Assembly (NCBI GenBank): GCA_013339765.2
Contig: JABSTR010000975.1
Span: 96,001 to 160,000 of the forward strand
Origin: Haemaphysalis longicornis
Taxonomy: Eukaryota > Arthropoda > Arachnida > Ixodida > Ixodidae
Reading direction: 5' to 3'
DNA length: 64,000 nucleotides
The notes beneath the pieces are model-generated. The model saw only the letters and a program-made list of their open reading frames with translations, ran no database searches and was not told the origin of the DNA. A program made the position numbers and the translations under genes. Positions 61,601 to 64,000 of this stretch are shown piece after piece. Position 1 is the first letter of the stretch, and the number at the start of each line of letters is the position of its first letter.

Positions 61601-64000
61601 CGTGCAGTTAACACACTGAAAATTATGTTTTATTGTTGGCCCGTATGACGTCATTCTTGCTCATAACACGTCACTGTGGCGCAAAATTTCAAAGTTTTTA
61701 AATACTTCTTGCTTTTTTTTCGTTAAAAAAACATCTTTTGGGGCTGTAATGGAGCTGAGTGAGATGCTGAATCCTAGTTCTTTCAAATCAAACGAAGTTG
61801 TATTTTCTCTTCATGGCTCCTTTAAGTAAGAGGGGAAGCTTATGTCAACTTAGTAGCTATCTGCAAGTAACCAGCTTGGTAGATGGGGCTTGTTACGGAG
61901 AAACATGATTTCTTGGCTGCATTTCTTCCCTATTTAATGCGCTTTTCACGTGCAAATAAAAAAAGGTTTGGTAACCGTGGCATGTCTGTTATCAGAATAA
62001 ACATAAAAATTGTGCAGCCCTCCTTTTGTATTAAGGTGGACGGGTGCAGTATAGGTAATATGCGGGGATATATATATATATATATATATAGATATAAATT
62101 CAATTCAATATATGTGTATAATTCAATATATATGCATATACTACAGTTGGCTCCCATTAATACGAAGTCCACGGGGACAGCAAAACAATCTGAATTAACC
62201 AAACTTCTAATTGATGAAAAACCACAAGAACAGCATTACTATTAGTCTACAACACGTCTGCCTTCTTTATTTTGTTCACAGACTCAGCTTTTGTCGCCAA
62301 GTCGAGCGTACGACACGAGTTGCCATTAGAGTTGAGATTTATCGCTAATATCGAAGCCAGAAGCGCCCACCACGCAAACTGCTCACATGGCACTATGCGC
62401 TACAATAAAGGCTGCAGAGCTCAAAAGAGAGAGATGCATATGTTGGGGCGAGTCTCAATTGACCTGCCGCTTTAAAAACTGTGCAATACTCACTTAGGAT
62501 GGTGCTGACATCAGTACAGAACACGGTTCTGCTTTTGCGCTTAAAAATTCTGAATTTTATTAAGATGTCAAGGTTACTTCAATATTTTTTATTCAAAATA
62601 ACTTTCAATTAACCGATATAATGGGTTTAGCTTTGAATTAGCAAAAAATTTCTTCCATTAAACTGCATGTGAAATTGCCGAGACCAGCACACCCCTTCCA
62701 ATTAACTTAAAATTCCAAGTAGGCGACTTCCAATTATCGAGAGTCAACTACATTTTTTGCTTTCTGGTGTTTTGGGGCAGATTTCGAAAAAATAAAATTT
62801 TCTGGTTTAAAGAAATTTTTCGTGTCCCGATAGTTTCATTGTAATGAGGTTCGACTGCGCATACATAGACGGCATTTATGTGATGTCATCTGATGGCAGG
62901 GAACCACGCTTGGCTACTACAAAGGCAGATAGTGCCCTGACTTGAGGCAGGCTACTCGAAAGCCGTAAAAATATGCACTTTGCCAACTAATACCCGTGCC
63001 ACCCGTACACGAAAAATGACATTAAGTGTTTAAGGCCTTAAGATACCGAACGACATAATTGGGGCGGGCCGTGCTACACGCGAAAACGCAAAGGCATTAA
63101 ATGTATTAGGCATGATGGTGATAATGACCGAAAAGAGAAAGGCACTCTCATTATAGAAGTTTTTAATGTAGAGAAAAATGTCTTACAAGGGTTAAAGATG
63201 TTTTTTGTGAAAGAAAACGTTATGAGAAATAGCGATTTCTCAAAAATTGGTGTGAGCTATTTCTAAAAGTGGCTTCAGCAGCTGCCGTCACCTGCCAGCG
63301 GTAGCCAAATCCGAAAAAATTCAAAGCGACGAGTAACACACTGTTTTGCATTTTGCCACTGTTTTAGTGAACTTCGTCTCCTTCGGAACTTCGCCACAAA
63401 GAGTGCACAAAAAATAGCCTTGTGTCGAAGTTAAGCTATGTTTCCCCGTCAGCACTCCGGTGCTGAGAGTTTTGTTGGTTTGGTGCTCATCGCGTTCGAG
63501 AGTAGGCAGATTTAAGGCATTCGTGAAGGCAAATGAGTCGTGCAGAACTCCTTAGACCAAAAATGACATTAGAGCGAATGGTATTAGATTTTTGCGTGTG
63601 GCAAAAAATTAATAGCCTTAAAGCTTAAGGCATTAAGCAGTTAATGTCATTTTTCATGCACATGTGGCATGGGTGTAGGGTGTATGGTTGATTGATTGTA
63701 GGGTTTAACGTGCCGACGCAACGCGGCGATGAGGCGCGCCGTAGTGGAGGGCTCCGGATTAATTTTGACCACCGGGGGATCTTTAACGTGCGCCGAAATC
63801 TCGTACACAGGGCGTTTTTGCTTTTCGCCTCCATCAGAAAAGCGGCCGCCACGGCCGGGAATCGAACCCGTGACCTCGTGCTCAGCAGCGCAACGCCTTA
63901 GCCACTGAGCCACCGCGGCGGGTTAAGGTGTATGGTGCCTTACCTCAGACAGAGAGCCGACGAAGTTGAAGGGTCGCTTGATACCGGGATCGGTGCAGGT
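34252..64000 (-). CDS. TMEM62: TMEM62-like transmembrane metallophosphoesterase, 3' ten exons (5' end beyond window)
   Basis: Minus-strand exons in transcript order: 64000-63944, 60695-60577, 59029-58907, 55069-54914, 52859-52711, 51509-51386, 48445-48364, 44122-43997, 37931-37813 and 34608-34252. All join with GT-AG borders and matching phases, except that the fifth is one base short. The product matches the TMEM62 family: a calcineurin-like phosphoesterase head followed by a beta domain and several membrane helices. Visible metal-site motifs are WFGHH and LCGHYH; the earlier motifs (DxH, GDxxD, GNHD types) would lie right of the window. LFSFVDVRFSRVPIILVTNP and ARSTHIR are closely conserved. 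At least six hydrophobic segments follow from exon 48445-48364 to the C-terminus. About 470 residues are in view; human TMEM62 has about 640. The biochemical role is poorly known in any species; enzyme activity here is inferred from motifs only. Confidence 0.9.
35761..37409. mobile_element. hAT-like MITE with perfect 8-bp target duplication
   Basis: It opens TAGGGGTGTGCGAATATCAA and closes TTCGAATATTCGCACACCCC then TA. GTTGATAC occurs directly on both sides (35753-35760 and 37410-37417). An 8-bp duplication with TAGGGGTGTG ends fits the hAT superfamily. TTCGAATCGAAT words fill both ends. It has itself been split by a pogo-like element. Confidence 0.88.
36176..37194. mobile_element. Pogo-like element nested in the hAT-like element
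   Basis: CAGTAAAATCTCGATGATAC and the inverted right end TCATCGAGAGTCCACTG are flanked by TA. ATTCGTATCATCC and CCGAAATTCG words recur at both ends. The 1-kb inside is GC-rich with no intact transposase. Confidence 0.82.
37813..37931 (-). CDS. TMEM62: TMEM62 exon with the GPWF motif
   Basis: The acceptor is TTGTTTCAG. The exon reads GPWFVAEMVEGHIGVCFVWG then VFIYGTYLPAGLSYFYGIVY, matching GPWFFGEIIDGKFGCCF of the vertebrate protein. It ends phase 0 before GTGAGT. A class-B MITE begins 46 bp upstream of the acceptor. Confidence 0.93.
37978..38262. mobile_element. Class-B MITE, AATGAACCC family, short form
   Basis: TACCGTATTTACTCGCATAA opens it and TTACATGAGTAAACACGGTA closes it; TAATGAACCC is repeated. 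Its inside, with GGCGATCGCAGTAACTTGAT, is the reverse complement of the right part of the 38302-39529 element. Confidence 0.8.
38302..39529. mobile_element. Class-B element, AATGAACCC family, long form
   Basis: TACCATGTTTACTCGCGTAA and the inverted ATTACGCGAGTAAATACGGT mark the ends. The inside is 1.2 kb, with a small tandem GGGTCAACACT repeat at 38704-38760 and a duplicated CGGAGTACGTT segment near 39125 and 39198. No transposase is recognisable. Confidence 0.75.
39653..39770. mobile_element. Pogo-like element, left terminus
   Basis: CAGTTAAACCTCGATGTAAC follows TA, and CTTCGTTACATTGAAATT words repeat. The inner GCGTGAACCGCATGGTGCGT near 39851 also occurs in the element at 36176-37194, so the two are related inside. 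The right end was not located. Confidence 0.55.
39771..41671. other. TMEM62 intron, no gene seen
   Basis: This holds the inner part of the pogo-like element above, then unassigned sequence. It lies in the intron between the exons at 37813 and 43997. Confidence 0.35.
41672..42184. mobile_element. piggyBac-like MITE, short subfamily, copy 1
   Basis: TTAAAGGAGCCATGAAGACA and CTCTTCATGGCTCCTTTAA are inverted ends on TTAA. It is 513 bp and nearly identical to 61311-61825 in the same orientation. It shares its right TTAA with the next element. Confidence 0.85.
42621..43242. mobile_element. Class-B MITE, TCTAACGCGC family, nested
   Basis: TACCGTACTTACCTGATTCT and the inverted AGAATCAGGTAATAACGGTA mark the ends; GCGCGTTAGAATC is repeated at both sides. 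It lies inside the piggyBac-like element. Confidence 0.8.
43577..43708 (-). pseudogene. Possible piggyBac transposase N-terminal fragment
   Basis: The frame begins MAFGSRRAPHSRTAVAST and continues with a serine/aspartate-rich run (DFSDSSSSEGSSNDVGSS) before a stop. It starts near the right end of the TTAA element, where a transposase gene would. Family assignment rests on position and acidity only. Confidence 0.4.
43997..44122 (-). CDS. TMEM62: TMEM62 exon, second membrane helix
   Basis: The acceptor is TTTGTGCAG. The exon reads LGAPKLSSGRLCCGWLRRRL, a basic loop, then HLLVSVDALFWPVVCLPLYL. It ends ATTG before GTGACC; the carried G completes the Gly of GPWF in the next exon. A piggyBac-like element ends about 60 bp past the donor. 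Confidence 0.9.
44580..44790 (+). mobile_element. Ruka-like SINE
   Basis: The B box region GTTTGATTCCCGGCCG, then GGAGGCGAAAAGCGGAAACG, GTCAAAATTAATTCGGAGCC and CTCCACTACGGCACACC, ends in AATAAATCAATCAA. The A-box half of the head is missing. Confidence 0.8.
45234..45403. mobile_element. Pogo-like MITE, GTTACAAGAGACA word, copy 2
   Basis: CAGTAGAACGTCGTTACAAG and the inverted CTTGTAACGAGGTTTTACTG are flanked by TA. GGTTACAAGAGACA occurs three times within 170 bp. Confidence 0.87.
45669..46541. mobile_element. piggyBac-like MITE, long subfamily
   Basis: TTAAAGGGGCCATGCAGATA and TCTGCATGGCCCCTTTAA are inverted ends on TTAA sites. The inside is homologous, inverted, to the outer element at 35053-37594. 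Confidence 0.85.
47214..47456 (-). mobile_element. Ruka-like SINE, full length with 14-bp target duplication
   Basis: Minus strand: ACCCGCCGCGGTGGCTCAGT (A box), GGTTCGATTCCCGGC (B box), GGAGGCGAAAAGCAAAAACG, then the body and a CAATCAATCAA tail. TTGGCAACAAAAGA is duplicated at 47200-47213 and 47457-47470. This is the best-preserved reference copy here. Confidence 0.93.
47595..48270. mobile_element. MITE with AATGACATTAACAGCTAA words
   Basis: It begins ATACCCCTGTCACACGGC, and GAATGACATTAACAGCTAA with its inversions recurs from 48180 to 48255. The right border is not exact. The element at 62991-63677 has similar ends and the same TGACATTA word. Confidence 0.6.
48364..48445 (-). CDS. TMEM62: TMEM62 exon, first visible membrane helix
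   Basis: The acceptor is TTTCTTGCAG. Twenty-seven codons read LRVIFILHVLAFVLPICC, a hydrophobic helix, then FKAVQTFAC. The exon ends TGTC before GTAAGA with one base carried into the next exon. Confidence 0.87.
48541..48711. mobile_element. Class-B MITE, TTATAAGGCG family, copy 2
   Basis: TACCGTATTTATTCGATTAT and the inverted TTCGAATAAATATGGTA mark 171 bp. CGAATATAAGGCGGG repeats inside. Its twin is at 31796-31972. Confidence 0.87.
48730..50330. other. TMEM62 intron, mostly unassigned
   Basis: A local inverted duplication (CACCTGCTTTCACATTTTCT near 49115 and 49188, with GGAGCCAAAT facing ATTTGGCTCC) is present around 49110-49250. Otherwise there is no gene. Confidence 0.4.
50337..50790. mobile_element. 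Class-B MITE, TATAACCCGC family, copy 3
   Basis: TACCATATTTTCGCATGTAC and GCGTGAAAATACGGTA mark the ends; the inside parallels 12400-12870 closely, including GTTGCTTGAGCAGCAGCTTT and GTGCGGATTATATACAG. Confidence 0.83.
50985..51230. repeat. Degenerate GGTGGATTA-type short tandem repeat
   Basis: GGATTAAGGT, GGTGGATTA and GATTGGTAAAG variants recur irregularly about every 12-20 bp. It lies 150 bp from a TMEM62 exon. Confidence 0.55.
51386..51509 (-). CDS. TMEM62: TMEM62 exon, end of beta domain
   Basis: The acceptor is TCTGTCCAG. The exon reads VEAMDSEGGWSQRTVVTFSL then DGTQSSHNLAMRVLLEGGI. It corresponds to IEVIVQDSAGRS and the following strand of TMEM62. The donor is GGG before GTGGGT, phase 0. 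Confidence 0.9.
51520..52176. other. TMEM62 intron, no gene seen
   Basis: Two stretches (about 51660-51800 and 51840-51980) look like diverged copies of each other: AAATTGGC.GCTAA.ACGATTCT and ATTGGCTGCTAAAACAACTC, then GTGA..TT.CAGATATTGCGG and GTGATGTTGTAAATACTGCG. Confidence 0.4.
52177..52350. mobile_element. Palindromic MITE, TAACTGGGGCG ends
   Basis: TAACTGGGGCGTGTTTCCTA is mirrored at the right end, and AAAAAAGACGGGAACTT with its inverted copy extends the arms. The centre holds GGGACAAACG words in both directions. TA flanks suit a Tc1/mariner-type target. Confidence 0.8.
52711..52859 (-). CDS. TMEM62: TMEM62 exon, one base short of frame
   Basis: The acceptor is TTCTCGCAG. The exon starts in frame as VLVFSPVRY, matching family RVLAFS, but the family-like remainder (PEVRCNIDDGDW, PLWVAPWDTQ, GGLHTLT) is in another frame. 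The exon is 149 nt; flanking phases call for 150. The break lies at about 52826-52842. The exon ends AC before GTGAGC and joins the next exon correctly. Confidence 0.85.
52902..53237. mobile_element. Class-B MITE, GTAACGCG/TTGCAACGC family
   Basis: TACCGTGTTTGCACGATGGT and the inverted TTGAATCGTGAAAATACGAT mark the ends. CGATTGCAACGCAC and CCGATCGTAATGCGCAC are its repeated words. It begins about 42 bp upstream of a TMEM62 acceptor. Confidence 0.68.
53505..53570 (-). mobile_element. tRNA-like SINE head, second copy
   Basis: The minus strand has CCTAAGGGTAGAAATGC (A-box region) and CTGGGTTCAAACCCCAG, a perfect T arm with B box. It matches the plus-strand unit at 15813-15896. GGTCTTA and T-rich text flank it. 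Confidence 0.55.
53575..54360. other. TMEM62 intron, no gene seen
   Basis: AT-rich sequence. A small direct repeat GCGGAATCCCGCTGTG occurs twice at about 54319-54350. Confidence 0.4.
54366..54798. mobile_element. Class-B MITE, TATAACCCGC family, copy 4
   Basis: TACCGTATTTTCGCGCGTAT and TGCGAAAATACGGTA are inverted ends with TATAACCCGC and GCGGGTTTTA words. It sits between two TMEM62 exons, ending 116 bp from the exon at 54914. Confidence 0.87.
54914..55069 (-). CDS. TMEM62: TMEM62 exon, most conserved block
   Basis: The acceptor is GTTCTTCCAG. The exon reads FRVAAVDHGLFSFVDVRFSR, VPIILVTNPKSAVMAI and PLQRMARSTHI, a nearly residue-for-residue match to the TMEM62 stretch FDHDLFSFADL through LHSTHIRVLAF. 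It ends ATCAG before GTGCGG. Confidence 0.94.
55137..55669 (+). repeat. Dispersed repeat, copy 2 (partner at 28645-29186)
   Basis: Same block order as the partner, with scattered substitutions. It starts 68 bp upstream of a TMEM62 acceptor. Confidence 0.75.
55678..55898 (-). mobile_element. Ruka-like SINE, diverged
   Basis: Minus strand: ACCCACCGTGGTGGCTTACT, GGGGGTTCAATCCCAGC (B box), then a body with CCAGGTGGTGAAAATTAATC. It directly follows the dispersed repeat and lacks the CAAT tail. Confidence 0.8.
55900..56820. other. TMEM62 intron, no gene seen
   Basis: A pair of inverted AGAAGATTTCGC/GATCTTCTGACA-type words lies near 55988-56015; otherwise nothing is recognised. Confidence 0.35.
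56832..57074 (-). mobile_element. Ruka-like SINE with 9-bp target duplication
   Basis: Head (CCGTCGCGGTGGCTCAGAGG), B box (GGTTTGATTCCCGGCC) and body are present. AAATGAATA repeats at 56823-56831 and 57075-57083. An A/T-rich run replaces the CAAT tail. Confidence 0.88.
57337..58178. mobile_element. Pogo-like element, TATATCGAAC word, with transposase remnant
   Basis: CAGTAAAGCCCGCTTATATC and the inverted AATATAAGTGGGCTTTAATG are its ends. TATATCGAAC recurs at both ends. The inside is GC-rich and keeps a transposase tail (next entry), which ties the CAGTA-ended MITEs of this window to the pogo/Tigger group. Confidence 0.85.
57700..57983 (+). pseudogene. Pogo/Tigger-type transposase C-terminal remnant
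   Basis: One frame reads HLSTSEAVAAVALLR, then TGA, then YCSGAEGSGLVLVDCLDTVE and KKQATLTQFFRPN. The SEA..A...LR helix followed by a Lys/Gln-rich stretch and an xxFF ending is typical of pogo-like DDE transposases. AATAAA follows. A stop codon and the missing catalytic part make it inactive. Confidence 0.6.
58182..58471 (+). repeat. Dispersed repeat, copy 2 (partner at 22817-23176)
   Basis: Shares CCATCTCCACTAAC, CCTGGGGAGGGG and CAGCTTTGCTGTAAA with the partner and ends GGGCTTCGCCCCTAAA. It directly follows the pogo-like element. Confidence 0.72.
58475..58906. other. TMEM62 intron next to the exon at 58907
   Basis: No gene or matched repeat. AATAAAAC near 58662 is a plus-strand signal-like word with no gene attached. 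Confidence 0.35.
58907..59029 (-). CDS. TMEM62: TMEM62 exon with the GHYH metal-site motif
   Basis: The acceptor is GTGTGTTCAG, which is itself a unit of the adjoining minisatellite. The exon reads LGGPYLCGHYHSLLGLFRGM, then GFLELELSDWKTGRM. The CGHYH motif is the late histidine pair of the phosphoesterase site. The exon ends AT before GTGAGT with two bases carried over. Confidence 0.9.
59030..60560. repeat. Minisatellite of GCCTGAACA units filling a TMEM62 intron
   Basis: GCCTGAACAC followed by a 2-12 bp variable spacer (ACATTTCCTCA, TCACTTCCACT, ATATAAACTCACATA) repeats several dozen times. A higher-order unit of roughly 300 bp is visible: TTATGTAGCC, CTCAATTCCACTACC and CAGCGTGAACACAC recur near 59510, 59870, 60160 and 60380. 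The array spans practically the whole intron, from next to the donor at 60576 to the acceptor at 59030. The part from about 60310 has many one-base losses relative to the other copies. Confidence 0.95.
60577..60695 (-). CDS. TMEM62: TMEM62 exon with the WFGHH metal-site motif
   Basis: The acceptor is TTTTTCCAG. The exon reads TEISSIKRIREETQGSNFTI then WFGHHPTRSVASNELHELL, corresponding to HTIWFGHFTT in the vertebrate protein. It ends CTTAG before GTAAGT with two bases carried over. Confidence 0.9.
60700..61310. other. TMEM62 intron, no gene seen
   Basis: GGATCGTGCGATGCAG and GCGCTGCATTGTGACGCATG form local CpG-rich text near 61065. There is no gene. TTCGCTCAGTGGAGATAGGC near 60880 resembles a decayed pogo-type terminus. 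Confidence 0.35.
61311..61825. mobile_element. piggyBac-like MITE, short subfamily, copy 2
   Basis: TTAAAGGAGCCATGAAGACA and CTTCATGGCTCCTTTAA on TTAA sites, 515 bp. It differs from 41672-42184 by scattered substitutions only. Confidence 0.87.
62069..62090. repeat. Short TA microsatellite
   Basis: About 22 bp of TA units followed by further AT-rich words. Confidence 0.9.
62144..62748. mobile_element. Pogo-like element, imperfect ends
   Basis: CAGTTGGCTCCCATTAATAC at the left and TTCCAATTATCGAGAGTCAA at the right are imperfect inverted ends next to TA. The words AATTAACCAA and CAATTAACC recur inside. Confidence 0.6.
62830..62856. mobile_element. Isolated pogo-like right terminus
   Basis: TTCATTGTAATGAGGTTCGA then CTG is the inverse of CAGTCGAACCTCATTACAAT. 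No partner end was found. Confidence 0.4.
62991..63677. mobile_element. MITE with AAAAATGACATTA ends
   Basis: TACCCGTGCCACCCGTACAC then GAAAAATGACATTAA at the left is mirrored by TTAATGTCATTTTTCATGCA then CATGTGGCATGGGTGTA at the right. AAGGCATTAA words recur. The SINE at 63688 is inserted at its right edge. Confidence 0.7.
63688..63924 (-). mobile_element. Ruka-like SINE beside a TMEM62 splice donor
   Basis: Full-length copy: AACCCGCCGCGGTGGCTCAG, GGTTCGATTCCCGGCC, body and CAATCAATCAA tail. The target duplication A(G/A)GGTGTATGG lies at 63677-63687 and 63925-63935. The right duplicate ends two bases from the GTAAGG donor of the exon at 63944. Confidence 0.9.
63944..64000 (-). CDS. TMEM62: TMEM62 exon (partial, cut by window edge)
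   Basis: Nineteen codons read TCTDPGIKRPFNFVGSLSE, matching the NPGPKRPYNFFG segment of vertebrate TMEM62. The exon ends GAG before GTAAGG at phase 0. A Ruka-like SINE is inserted about 20 bp into the following intron. Confidence 0.88.

Overview
This window is animal nuclear DNA, almost certainly from a hard tick. Genes are split by kilobase-scale introns with GT-AG borders. The intergenic and intronic sequence is packed with tRNA-derived SINEs whose body, boxes and CAAT tail match the Ruka-type tick SINE, and with dozens of short DNA-transposon derivatives. There are no bacterial operons, rRNA genes or CRISPR arrays. The species call is an inference from repeats and protein similarity.

Three protein genes can be read. 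(1) MED31, Mediator subunit 31, is a single uninterrupted plus-strand reading frame (2444-2884). (2) GFM2, the mitochondrial ribosome-recycling GTPase mEF-G2, is on the plus strand in ten coding exons from 7591 to about 27.68 kb. All five GTPase motifs are visible, but three one-base frame breaks sit in exons 8 and 10. (3) TMEM62, a membrane-anchored metallophosphoesterase-like protein, is on the minus strand in ten exons from the right edge of the window to 34252. Its N-terminal part lies beyond the window, and one exon (52711-52859) is one base short of frame. GFM2 and TMEM62 are convergent, with about 6.5 kb of repeats between them. The three genes do not form a pathway: MED31 acts in nuclear transcription, GFM2 in mitochondria and TMEM62 in a membrane.

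Layout: 1-2.3 kb is GC-rich sequence with a duplicated block. 2.4-2.9 kb is MED31. 2.9-7.5 kb is intergenic with a palindromic MITE and a LINE remnant. 7.6-27.8 kb is GFM2, its introns holding pogo-like MITEs, tRNA-like SINE heads, a 635-bp foldback element, an RTE-type LINE tail and AT microsatellites. 27.9-34.2 kb is a repeat-only interval ending in a tandem array of about 200-bp units beside the TMEM62 stop codon. 34.2-64 kb is TMEM62, whose introns hold nested piggyBac-like, hAT-like and pogo-like elements, several Ruka-like SINEs, and one intron made almost wholly of a minisatellite.

The strongest unusual signals are four. One TMEM62 intron is built from tandem copies that each resemble its own 3' splice site. 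A piggyBac-like element contains a hAT-like element that contains a pogo-like element, with duplications or intact termini for each. Two series of TA-flanked elements share an outer terminus but carry different repeated subterminal words. Single-base indels recur in otherwise good exons, which probably marks weak sequence polishing rather than dead genes.
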